From the NCBI GenBank assembly GCA_022747635.1, contig JAKTNV010000413.1, positions 1 to 64,000 of the forward strand: a DNA stretch of 64,000 nt. Direction: 5' to 3'. Numbering within the stretch: position 1 is the stretch's first letter; each line of letters opens with the position of its first letter. A program made the position numbers and the translations under genes. Shown in pieces: positions 1-12,200 of this stretch. The notes under the pieces are model-generated. The model was not told the origin of the DNA. It worked only from the letters and a program-made list of their open reading frames with translations, and searched no databases. Origin of the DNA: Hetaerina americana (lineage: Eukaryota > Arthropoda > Insecta > Odonata > Calopterygidae).

Positions 1-100
1 TTAGAGTGAATGTTTGAGGTGTATAGAAGGCATTTATTTCATTTTTAGAAAATGTTTTTTTTCACATTTTTCCATGAATAGTGCCAATATCCCCCCCTTT
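1..100 (+). repeat. Partial monomer at left window edge
   Basis: This is the 3' part of a monomer cut by the window edge. It begins at TTAGAGTGAATGTTTGAGG and ends in a T-interrupted C-run (TATCCCCCCC). It shows that the array continues to the left. From about position 25 it joins the 940-bp trimer repeat. Confidence 0.9.
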
Positions 101-1935
101 GGGTTCTAGGTGAAAATCTCACTCGACACATATCAAACAAACATGTTTCCATGGTGTGTATTGTTGTTCATTTTCATCAAATAAAAAAAATTAAACCCAG
201 AATAAATACTGAAATACAAGAAATGATTATAAAAGATGCTTCAGCGCAAGTGTTAATGTTACTAAAAGAGCCAAAATTTCTAAAAATATTGCGAAAAACA
301 ACAATTTTCAGTTTAAGAGTGAATGTTTGAGGTGTGTAGAAGGCATTAATTTCATTTTTAGAAAATGTATTTTTTCTCATTTTTCCATGAAAAGTGCCAA
401 TACCCCCCCCTTTTGGTTCTAGGTTAAAATCTCACTCGACACAAATCAAACAAAAATGTTTCCATGGTGTGTATTGGTTTTCATTTTCATCAAATTAACA
501 AAATAAAACCCAGAATAAATCCTGAAAGACAAGAAATGAGCATAAAAGATGCTTCAGCGCTAGTGTTAATGTTACTAAAAGAGCCCAAATTTTCAAAAAA
601 ATTACGAAAAACAACAATTTTCAGATTAAGAGTGAATGTTTGAGGTGTATAGAAGGCATTTATTTCATTTTTAGAAAATGTTTTTTTTCACATTTTTCCA
701 TGAATAGTGCCAATATCCCCCCCTTTGGGTTCTAGGTGAAAATCTCACTCAAAACAAATCAAACAAAAATATTTCCATGGTGTGTATTGTTGTTCATTTT
801 CATCAAATAAAAAAAATTAAACCCAGAATAAATACTGAAATACAAGAAATGATTATAAAAGATGCTTCAGCGCAAGTGTTAATGTTACTAAAAGAGCCAA
901 AATTTCTAAAAATATTGCGAAAAACAACAATTTTCAGTTTAAGAGTGAGATGTTTGAGATGTAAAGAAGGCATTTATTTCATTTTTAGAAAATGTTTTTT
1001 TTCACATTTTTCCATGAATAGTGCCAATATCCCCCCCTTTGGGTTCTAGGTGAAAATCTCACTCGACACATATCAAACAAACATGTTTCCATGGTGTGTA
1101 TTGTTGTTCATTTTCATCAAATAAAAAAAATTAAACCCAGAATAAATACTGAAATACAAGAAATGATTATAAAAGATGCTTCAGCGCAAGTGTTAATGTT
1201 ACTAAAAGAGCCAAAATTTCTAAAAATATTGCGAAAAACAACAATTTTCAGTTTAAGAGTGAATGTTTGAGGTGTGTAGAAGGCATTAATTTCATTTTTA
1301 GAAAATGTATTTTTTCTCATTTTTCCATGAAAAGTGCCAATACCCCCCCCTTTTGGTTCTAGGTTAAAATCTCACTCGACACAAATCAAACAAAAATGTT
1401 TCCATGGTGTGTATTGGTTTTCATTTTCATCAAATTAACAAAATAAAACCCAGAATAAATCCTGAAAGACAAGAAATGAGCATAAAAGATGCTTCAGCGC
1501 TAGTGTTAATGTTACTAAAAGAGCCCAAATTTTCAAAAAAATTACGAAAAACAACAATTTTCAGATTAAGAGTGAATGTTTGAGGTGTATAGAAGGCATT
1601 TATTTCATTTTTAGAAAATGTTTTTTTTCACATTTTTCCATGAATAGTGCCAATATCCCCCCCTTTGGGTTCTAGGTGAAAATCTCACTCAAAACAAATC
1701 AAACAAAAATATTTCCATGGTGTGTATTGTTGTTCATTTTCATCAAATAAAAAAAATTAAACCCAGAATAAATACTGAAATACAAGAAATGATTATAAAA
1801 GATGCTTCAGCGCAAGTGTTAATGTTACTAAAAGAGCCAAAATTTCTAAAAATATTGCGAAAAACAACAATTTTCAGTTTAAGAGTGAGATGTTTGAGAT
1901 GTAAAGAAGGCATTTATTTCATTTTTAGAAAATGT
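25..1935 (+). repeat. Higher-order repeat A: 940-bp trimer, two copies
   Basis: Monomers start at 101, 414, 727, 1041, 1354 and 1667. Positions 25-995 match 965-1935 at a constant 940-bp offset, and I saw no differences in the lines compared. The three monomers are distinct. The first has CACATATCAAACAAACATG, the second has GGTTAAAATCTC with GTATTGGTTTTC, and the third has CTCAAAACAAATC. The match ends at 995/1935, where AATGTTTTTT becomes AATGTATTTT. The crossover that made the duplication therefore lies within about 965-995. The left edge of the first copy is close to the window edge, so further copies could lie upstream. Confidence 0.9.
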
Positions 1936-3036
1936 ATTTTTTCTTATTTTTCCATGAAAAGTGCCAATACCCCCCCTTTGGGTTCTAGGTGAAAATCTCA
2001 CTCGACACAAATCAAACAAAAATGTTTCCATGGTGTATATTGTTGTTCATTTTCATCAAATAAACAAAATAAAACCCAGAATAAATCCTGAAAGACAAGG
2101 AATGAGCATAAAAGATTCTTCAGCGCAAGTGTAAATGTTACTAAAAGAGCCCAAATTTTAAAAATATTGCGAAAAACCACAATCTTCTGTTTAAGAGTGA
2201 ATGTTTGAGGAGTAAAGAAGGCATTAATTTCAATTTTAGAAAATTAAATTTTTCACATTTTTCCATGAAAAGTGCCAATACCCCCCCCTTTGGGTTCTAG
2301 GTGAAAATCTCACTCGACACAAATCAAACAAAAATGTTTCCATGGTGTGTATTGTTGTTCATTTTCATCAACTAAACAAAATAAAACCCAGAATAAATCC
2401 TGAAAGGCAAGAAATGAGCATAAAAGATGCTTAAGCGCAAGTGTTATTCTTACTATAAGAGCCAAAATTTCTAAAAATATTGCGAAAAACAACAATTTTC
2501 AGTTTTAGAGTGAATGTTGGAGGTGTATAAAAGGCATTTATTTCATTTTTAGAAAATTTAATTTTTCACATTTTTCCATGAAAAGTGCCAATACCCCCCC
2601 CTTTGGGTTCTAGGTGAAAATCTCACTCGAAACATATCAAACAAACATGTTTCCATGGTGTGTATTATTGTTCATTTTCATCAAATAAACAAAATAAAAC
2701 CCAGAATAAATCCTGAAATACAAGAAATGAGCATAAAAGATACTTCAGCGGAAGTGTAAATGTTACTAAAAGAGCCCAAATTTCTAAAAATATTGCGAAA
2801 AACAACAATTTTCCGTTTTAGAGTGAATGTTTGAGGTGTATAAAAGGCATTTATTTCATTTTTAGAAAATTTAAAATTTCACATTTTTCCATGAAAAGTG
2901 CCAATACCCCCCCCATTGGGTTCTAGGTGAAAATCTCACTCGACAAAAATCAAACAAAAATGTTTCCATGGTGTGTATTGTTGTTCATTTTCATCAAATA
3001 AACAAAATAAAACCCAGAATAAATCCTGAAAGACAA
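1936..3036 (+). repeat. Unduplicated monomers between trimers A and B
   Basis: Monomers start at 1980, 2292, 2605 and 2918. They are full-length variants that do not form an obvious local higher-order repeat. The monomer at 2605 has the CATATCAAACAAACATG variant. The monomer at 2918 has the CCCCATTGGG junction and GACAAAAATC, a type that becomes common further right. The TATAAAAGGC variant of the TATAGAAGGC segment appears here (for example at 2526). Confidence 0.85.
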
Positions 3037-4931
3037 GAAATGAGCATAAAAGATGCTTCAGCGCAATTGTAAATGTTACTAAAAGAGCCCAAATTTCTAA
3101 AAATATTGCGAAAAACAACAATTTTCAGATTTAGAGTGAATGTTTGAGGTGTATAGAAGGCATTTATTTCATTTTTAGAAAATGTTTTTTTTCAAAGTGT
3201 TCCATGAATAGTGCCAATACCCCCCCCTTTGGGTTCTAGGTGAAAATTTCACTCGACACAAATCAAACAAAAATGTTTCTATGGTGTGTATTGTTGTTCA
3301 TTTTCATCAAATAAAAAAAATAAAACCCAGAATAAATACTAAAATACAAGAAATCAGCATAAAAGATGCTTCAGCGCAAGTGTAAATGTTACTAAAAGAG
3401 CCCAAATTTCTAAAAATATTGCGAAAAACAACAATTTTCAGATTTAGAGTGAATGTTTGAGGTGTATAGAAGGCATTTATTTTATTTTTAGAAAATATAA
3501 TTTTTCCCATTTTTCCATGAAAAGTGCCAATACCCCCCCCTTTGGGTTCTAGGTGAAAATCTCACTCGACACAAATCAAACAAAAATGCTTCCATGGTGT
3601 GTATAATTGTTCATTTTCATCAAATAAACAAAATAAAACCCAGAATAAATACTGAAATACAAGAAATGAACATAAAAGATGCTTCAACGGGGTTGTCAAT
3701 GTTACTAAAAGAGCCCAAATTTCTAAAAATATTGCGAAAAACCACAATCTTCTGTTTAAGAGTGAATGTTTGAGGTGTATAGAAGGCATTTATTTCAATT
3801 TTAGAAAATTACATTTTTCACATTTTTCCATGAAAAGTGCCATTACCCCCCTTTGGGTTCTAGGTGAAAATTTCACTCGACACAAATCAAACAAAAATGT
3901 TTCCATGGTGTGTATTGTTGTTCATTTTCATCAACTAAACAAAATTAAACCCAGAATAAATCCTGAAAGGCAAGAAATGAGCATAAAAGATGCTTCAGCG
4001 CAATTGTAAATGTTACTAAAAGAGCCCAAATTTCTAAAAATATTGCGAAAAACAACAATTTTCAGATTTAGAGTGAATGTTTGAGGTGTATAGAAGGCAT
4101 TTATTTCATTTTTAGAAAATGTTTTTTTTCAAAGTGTTCCATGAATAGTGCCAATACCCCCCCCTTTGGGTTCTAGGTGAAAATTTCACTCGACACAAAT
4201 CAAACAAAAATGTTTCTATGGTGTGTATTGTTGTTCATTTTCATCAAATAAAAAAAATAAAACCCAGAATAAATACTAAAATACAAGAAATCAGCATAAA
4301 AGATGCTTCAGCGCAAGTGTAAATGTTACTAAAAGAGCCCAAATTTCTAAAAATATTGCGAAAAACAACAATTTTCAGATTTAGAGTGAATGTTTGAGGT
4401 GTATAGAAGGCATTTATTTTATTTTTAGAAAATATAATTTTTCCCATTTTTCCATGAAAAGTGCCAATACCCCCCCCTTTGGGTTCTAGGTGAAAATCTC
4501 ACTCGACACAAATCAAACAAAAATGCTTCCATGGTGTGTATAATTGTTCATTTTCATCAAATAAACAAAATAAAACCCAGAATAAATACTGAAATACAAG
4601 AAATGAACATAAAAGATGCTTCAACGGGGTTGTCAATGTTACTAAAAGAGCCCAAATTTCTAAAAATATTGCGAAAAACCACAATCTTCTGTTTAAGAGT
4701 GAATGTTTGAGGTGTATAGAAGGCATTTATTTCAATTTTAGAAAATTACATTTTTCACATTTTTCCATGAAAAGTGCCATTACCCCCCTTTGGGTTCTAG
4801 GTGAAAATTTCACTCGACACAAATCAAACAAAAATGTTTCCATGGTGTGTATTGTTGTTCATTTTCATCAACTAAACAAAATTAAACCCAGAATAAATCC
4901 TGAAAGGCAAGAAATGAGCATAAAAGATGCT
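3037..4931 (+). repeat. Higher-order repeat B: 937-bp trimer, two copies
   Basis: Monomers start at 3231, 3544, 3855, 4168, 4481 and 4792. All three pairs are separated by exactly 937 bp, and the match spans about 3037-3994 and 3974-4931. Distinctive shared variants are CAAAGTGTTCCATGAATAG, GCTTCAACGGGGTTGTCAA and GCCATTACCCCCC. The monomer at 3855 is chimeric: its left half matches 4792, while its right half (AGCGCAATTG) matches the 2918 type. This places the crossover near 3974-3994. Confidence 0.9.
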
Positions 4932-7900
4932 TAGGCGCAAGTGTTATTCTTACTAAAAGAGCCCAAAGGTCTAAAAATATTGCGAAAACCACAATTTTCT
5001 GTTTAAGAGTGAATGTTTTAGTTGTATAGAAGGCATTTATTTCAATTTTAGAAAATTTAATTTTTCACATTTTTCCATGAAAAGTCCCTTTGGGTTCTAG
5101 GTGAAAATCTCACTCGACACAAATCAAACAAAAATGTTTCCATGGTGTGTATTGTTGCTCATTTTCATCAAATAAACAAAATTAAACCCAGAATAAATCC
5201 TGAAAGACAAGAAATGAGCATAAAAGATGCTTCAGCGCAAGTGTTAATATTACTTAAAGGGCCCAAATTTCTAAAAATATTGCGAAAAACAACAATTTTC
5301 AGTTTAAGAGTGAATGTCTGAGGTGTATAGAAGGCATTTATTTCATTTTTAGAAAATTTAATTTTTCACATTTTTCCATGAAAAGTGCCAATCCTTTGGG
5401 TTCTAGGTGAAAATCTCACTCGACACAAATCAAACAAAAATGTTTCCATGGTGTGTATTGTTGTTCATTTGCATCAAATAAAATAAATAAAACACAGAAA
5501 AATCCCTGAAAGACAAGAAATGAGCATAAAAGATGCTTCAGCGCAGTTGTTAATGTTACTAAAAGAGCCCAAATTTCTAAAAATATTGCGATAAACAACA
5601 ATTTTCAGATTTAGAGTGAATGTTTGAGGTGTATAGAAGGCATTTATTTCATTTTTAGAAAATGTTTTTTTTCACATTTTTCCATGAAAAGTGCCGATAC
5701 CCCCCCCTTTGGGTTCTAGGTGAAAATCTCACTCGACACAAATCAAACAAAAATGTTTCCATGGTGTGTATTGTTGCTCATTTTCATCAAATAAACAAAA
5801 TAAAACCCAGAATAAATCCTGAAAGGAAAGAAATGAGCATAAAAGATGCTTCAGCGCAAGTGTTAATGTTACTAAAAGAGCCCAAATTTCTAAAAATATT
5901 GCGAAAAGCAACAATTTTCAGTTTTAGAGTGAATGTTTCAGGTGTGTAGAAGGCATTTATTTCATTTTTAGAAAATGTATTTTTTCTCATTTTTCCATGA
6001 AAAGTGCCAATACCCCCCCCTTTGGGTTCTAGGTGAAAATCTCACTCGACACAAATCAAACAAAAATGTTTCCATGGTGTGTATAATTGTTCATTTTCAT
6101 CAACTAAATAAAATTAAACCCAGAATAAATCCTGAAAGGCAAGAAATGAGCATAAAAGATGCTTAGGCGCAAGTGTTATTCTTACTAAAAGAGCCCAAAG
6201 TTCTAAAAATATTGCGAAAAACCACAATTTTCTGTTTAAGAGTGAATGTTTTAGGTGTATAGAAGGCATTTATTTCAATTTTAGAAAATTTAATTTTTCA
6301 CATTTTTCCATGAAAAGTCCCTTTGGGTTCTAGGTGAAAATCTCAGTCGACACAAATCAAACAAAAATGTTTCCATGGTGTGTATTGTTGTTCATTTTCA
6401 TCAAATAAACAAAATTAAACCCAGAATAAATCCTGAAAGACAAGAAATGAGCATAAAAGATGCTTCAGCGCAAGTGTTTATATTACTTAAAGGGCCCAAA
6501 TTTCTAAAAATATTGCGAAAAACAACAATTTTCAGTTAAAGAGTGAATGTCTGAGGTGTATAGAAGACATTTATTTCATTTTTAGAAAAATTAATTTTTC
6601 ACATTTTTCCATGAAAAGTGCCAATACCCCCCCTTTGGGTTCTAGGTGAAAATCTCACTCAACACAAATCAAACAAAAATGTTTCCATGGTGTGTATTGT
6701 TGTTCATTTTCATCAAATAAACAAAATTAAACCCAGAATAAATCCTGAAAGGCAAGAAATGAGCATAAAAGATGCTAAAGCGCAAGTGTTATTCTTACTA
6801 TAAGAGACCAAATTTCTAAAAATATTGCGAAAAACCACAATTTTCTGTTTAAGAGTGAATGTTTTAGGTGTATAGAAGGCATTTATTTCAACTTTTGGAA
6901 GATTTGATTTTTCACATTTTTCCATGAAAAGTCCCTTTGGATGTTAGGTGAAAATCTCACTCGACACAGTTCAAACAAAAATGCTTCCATGGTGTGTATT
7001 GTTGTTCATTTTCATCAAATAAACAAAATAAAACCCAGAATAAATCCTGAAAGACAAGGAATGAGCATAAAAGATGCTTCAGCGGAAGTGTTAATGTTAC
7101 TAAAAGAGCCCAAATTTCTAAAAATATTGGAAAAACAACTACCTTCAGTTTAAGAGTGAATGTTCGAGGTGTATAGAAGGCATTTATTTCATTTTTAGAA
7201 AATTTAATTTTTCACATTTATCCATGAAAAGTGCCAATACCCCCCCTTTGGGTTCTAGGTGAAAATCTCACTCGACACAAATCAAACAAAAATGTTTCCA
7301 TGGTGTGTATTGTTGTTCATTTTCATCAAATAAAAAAAATAAAACCCAGAATAAATACTGAAATACAAGAAATGATTATAAAAGATGCTTCAGCGCAAGT
7401 GTTAATGTTACTAAAAGAGCCAAAATTTCTAAAAATATTGCGAAAAACAACAATTTTAAGTTTAAGAGTGAAATTTTGAGGTGTATAGAAGGCATTTATT
7501 TCATTTTTAGGAAATGTATTTTTTTCATTTTTCCATGAAAAGTGCCAATACCCCCCCCCTTTGGGTTCTAGGTGAAAATCTCACTCGACACATATCAAAC
7601 AAACATGTTTCCATGGTGTGTATTGTTGTTCATTTTCATCAAATAAACAAAATAAAACCCAGAATAAATCCTGAAATACAAGAAATGAGCATAAAAGATA
7701 CTTCAGTGGAAGTATAAATTTTACTAAAAGAGCCAAAATTTCTAAAAATATTGCGAAAAAAAACAATTTTCCGTTTTAGAGTGAATGTTTGAGGTGTATA
7801 AAAGGCATTTATTTAATTTTTAGAAAATTTAATTTTTCACATTTTTCCATGAAAAGTGCCAATACCCCCCCTTTGGGTTCTGGGTGAAAATCTCACTCGA

Positions 7901-9232
7901 CACAAATCAAACAAAAATGTTTCCATGGTGTGTATGGTTTTCATTTTCATCAAATTAACAAAATAAAACCCAGAATAAATCCTGAAAGACAAGAAATGAG
8001 CATAAAAGATCCTTTAGCGCAAGTGTTAATGTTACTAAAAGAGCCCAAATTTTCAAAAATATTGCGAAAAACAAAATTTGCAGATTTAGAGTGAATGTTT
8101 GAGGTGTGTAGAAGGCATTTATTTCATTTTTAGAAAATGTATTTTTTCTCATTTTTCCATGAAAAGTGCCAATACCCCCCACTTTGGGTTCTAGGTGAAA
8201 ATCTCACTCGACACAAATCAAACAGAAATGTTTCCTTGGTGTGTATTGTTGTTCATTTTCATCAAATAAACAAAATAAAACCCAGAATAACTCCTGAAAG
8301 ACAAGGAATGAGCATAAAAGATGCTTCAGCGCAAGTGTAAATGTTACTAAAAGAGCTCAAATTTCTAAAAATATTGCGAAAAACCACACACTTCTGTTTA
8401 AGAGTGAATGTCTGAGGTGTATAGGAGGCATTTATTTCATTCTTAGAAAATGTTTTTTTACCCATTTTTCCATGAAAAGTGCCGATACCCCCCCCTTTGG
8501 GTTCTAGGTGAAAATCTCACTCGACACAAATCAAACAAAAATGTTTCCATGGTGTGTATTGTTGTTCATTTTCATCAAATAAACAAAATAAAACCCAGAA
8601 TCAATCCTGAAAGACAAGAAATCAGCATAAAAGATGCTTCAGCGCAAGTGTTAATGTTACTAAAAGAGCGCAAATTTCTAAAAATATTGCGAAAAACAAC
8701 AATTTTCAGATTTAGAGTTATTTTTTGAGGTGTATTGAAGGCATTTATTTCAATTTTAGAAAATTTAATTTTTCACATTTTTCCTTGAAAAGTGCCAATA
8801 CCCCCCCCTTTGGGTTCTAGGTTAAAATCTCACTCGACAAAAATCAAACAAAAATGTTTCCATAGTGTGTATTGGTTTTCATTTTCATCAAATTAACAAA
8901 ATAAAACCCAGAATAAATCCTGAAAGACAAGAAATGAGCATAAAAGATGCTTCAGCGCTAGTGTTAATGTTACTAAAAGAGCCCAAATTTTCAAAAATAT
9001 TGCGAAAAACAAAATTTTCAGATTTAGAGTGAATGTTTGAGGTGTGTAGAAGGCATTTATTTCATTTTTAGAAAATGTATTTTTTCTCATTTTTCCATGA
9101 AAAGTTCCAATACCCCCCCCTTTGGGTTCTAGGTGAAAATATCACTCGACACAAATCAAACAAAAATGTTTCCATGGTGTGTATTGTTGTTCATTTTCAT
9201 CAAATAAACAAAATAAAACCCAGAATAAATCC
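4932..9232 (+). repeat. Mosaic of monomer variants without local duplication
   Basis: Monomers start at 5092, 5398, 5711, 6024, 6325, 6637, 6939, 7250, 7563, 7875, 8186, 8499, 8812 and 9124. Length classes are mixed: short units begin at 4792 (300 bp to the next), 5092 (306), 6024 (301) and 6637 (302). No neighbouring block is repeated in tandem here. The types seen here recur far to the right: 5092-6325 resembles 17847-19080, 6637-7250 resembles 30272-30885, and about 7.7-8.4 kb resembles about 39.7-40.4 kb. This looks like an older or less recently homogenised stretch. Confidence 0.85.
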
Positions 9233-12200
9233 TGAAATACAAGAAATGAGCATAAAAGATACTTCAGCGGAAGTGTAAATGTTACTAAAAGAGCCCAAAT
9301 TTCTAAAAATATTGCGAAAAACAACAATTTTCCGTTTTAGAGTGAATGGTTGAGGTGTATAAAAGGCATTTATTTCATTTTTAGAAAATTTAATTTTTCA
9401 CATTTTTCCATGAAAATTGCCAATACCCCCCCCATTGGGTTCTAGGTGAAAATCTCACTCGACAAAAATCAAACAAAAATGCTTCCATGGTGTGTATAAT
9501 TGTTCATTTTCATCAAATAAACAAAATAAAACCCAGAATAAATACAGAAATACAAGAAATGAACATAAAAGATGCTTCAACGGGGTTGTCAATGTTACTA
9601 AAAGAGCCCAAATTTCTAAAAATATTGCGAAAAACCACAATCTTCTGTTTAAGAGTGAATGTTTGAGGTGTATAGAAGGCATTTATTTCAATTTTAGAAA
9701 ATTTAATTTTTCACATTTTTCCATGAAAAGTCCCTTTGGGTTCTAGGTGAAAATCTCAGTCGACACAAATCAAACAAAAATGTTTCAATGGTGTGTATTA
9801 TTGTTCATTTTCATCAAATAAACAAAATTAAACCCAGAATAAATCCTGAAAGACAAGAAATGAGCATAAAAGATGCTTCAGCGCAAGTGTTTATATTACT
9901 TAAAGGGCCCAAATTTTTAAAAATATTGCGAAAAACAACAATTTTCAGTTAAAGAGTGAATGTCTGAGGTGTATAGAAGGCATTTATTTCATTTTTAGAA
10001 AAATTAATTTTTCACATTTTTCCATGAAAAGTGCCAATACCCCCCCCATTGGGTTCTAGGTGAAAATCTCACTCGACACATATCAAAAAAACATGTTTCC
10101 ATGGTGTGTATTATTGTTCATTTTCATCAAATAAACAAAATAAAACCCAGAATAAATCCTGAAATACAAGAAATGAGCATAAAAGATACTTCAGCGGAAG
10201 TGTAAATGTTACTAAAAGAGCCCAAATTTCTAAAAATATTGCGAAAAACAACAATTTTCCGTTTTAGAGTGAATGTTTGAGGTGTATAAAAGGCATTTAT
10301 TTCATTTTTAGAAAATTTAATTTTTCACATTTTTCCATGAAAAGTGCCAATACCCCCCCCCATTGGGTTCTAGGTGAAAATCTCACTCGACAAAAATCAA
10401 ACAAAAATGTTTCCATGGTGTGTATTGTTGTTCATTTTCATCAAATAAACAAAATAAAACCCAGAATAAATCCTGAAAGACAAGAAATGAGCATAAAAGA
10501 TGCTTCAGCGCAATTGTAAATGTTACTAAAAGAGCCCAAATTTCTAAAAATTTTGCGAAAAACAACAATTTTCAGATTTAGAGTGAATGTTTGAGGTGTA
10601 TAGAAGGCATTTATTTCATTTTTAGAAAATGTTTTTTTTCACAGTGTTCCATGAATAGTGCCAATACCCCCCCCTTTGGGTTCTAGGTGAAAATCTCACT
10701 CGACACAAATCAAACAAAAATGTTTCTATGGTGTGTATTGTTGTTCATTTTCATCAAATAAAAAAAATAAAACCCAGAATAAATACTGAAATACAAGAAA
10801 TCAGCATAAAAGATGCTTCAGCGCAAGTGTAAATGTTACTAAAAGAGCCCAAATTTCTAAAAATATTGCGAAAAACAACAATTTTCAGATTTAGAGTGAA
10901 TGTTTGAGGTGTATAGAAGGCATTTATTTTATTTTTAGAAAATATAATTTTTCCCATTTTTCCATGAAAAGTGCCAATACCCCCCCCTTTGGGTTCTAGG
11001 TGAAAATCTCACTCGACACAAATCAAACAAAAATGCTTCCATGGTGTGTATAATTGTTCATTTTCATCAAATAAACAAAATAAAACCCAGAATAAATACT
11101 GAAATACAAGAAATGAACATAAAAGATGCTTCAACGGGGTTGTCAATGTTACTAAAAGAGCCCAAATTTCTAAAAATATTGCGAAAAACCACAATCTTCT
11201 GTTTAAGAGTGAATGTTTGAGGTGTATAGAAGGCATTTATTTCAATTTTAGAAAATTAAATTTTTCACATTTTTCCATGAAAAGTGCCATTACCCCCCTT
11301 TGGGTTCTAGGTGAAAATCTCACTCGACACAAATCAAACAAAAATGTTTCCATGGTGTGTATTGTTGTTCATTTTCATCAAATAAAATAAATAAAACACA
11401 GAAAAATCCCTGAAATACAAGAAATGAGCATAAAAGATACTTCAGCGGAAGTGTAAATGTTACTAAAAGAGCCCAAATTTCTAAAAATATTGCGAAAAAC
11501 AACAATTTTCCGTTTTAGAGTGAATGGTTGAGGTGTATAAAAGGCATTTATTTCATTTTTAGAAAATTTAATTTTTCACATTTTTCCATGAAAAGTGCCA
11601 ATACCCCCCCCATTGGGTTCTAGGTGAAAATCTCACTCGACAAAAATCAAACAAAAATGCTTCCATGGTGTGTATAATTGTTCATTTTCATCAAATAAAC
11701 AAAATAAAACCCAGAATAAATACAGAAATACAAGAAATGAACATAAAAGATGCTTCAACGGGGTTGTCAATGTTACTAAAAGAGCCCAAATTTCTAAAAA
11801 TATTGCGAAAAACCACAATCTTCTGTTTAAGAGTGAATGTTTGAGGTGTATAGAAGGCATTTATTTCAATTTTAGAAAATTTAATTTTTCACATTTTTCC
11901 ATGAAAAGTCCCTTTGGGTTCTAGGTGAAAATCTCAGTCGACACAAATCAAACAAAAATGTTTCAATGGTGTGTATTATTGTTCATTTTCATCAAATAAA
12001 CAAAATTAAACCCAGAATAAATCCTGAAAGACAAGAAATGAGCATAAAAGATGCTTCAGCGCAAGTCTTTATATTACTTAAAGGGCCCAAATTTTTAAAA
12101 ATATTGCGAAAAACAACAATTTTCAGTTAAAGAGTGAATGTCTGAGGTGTATAGAAGGCATTTATTTCATTTTTAGAAAAATTAATTTTTCACATTTTTC

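Noticed and set aside
3678..3705. CENP-B box in the GCTTCAACGGGGTTGTCAA variant
   Set aside because: The reverse strand has CCCCGTTGAAGC, which resembles part of the motif. The required TTCG....A..CGGG spacing is not met on either strand.
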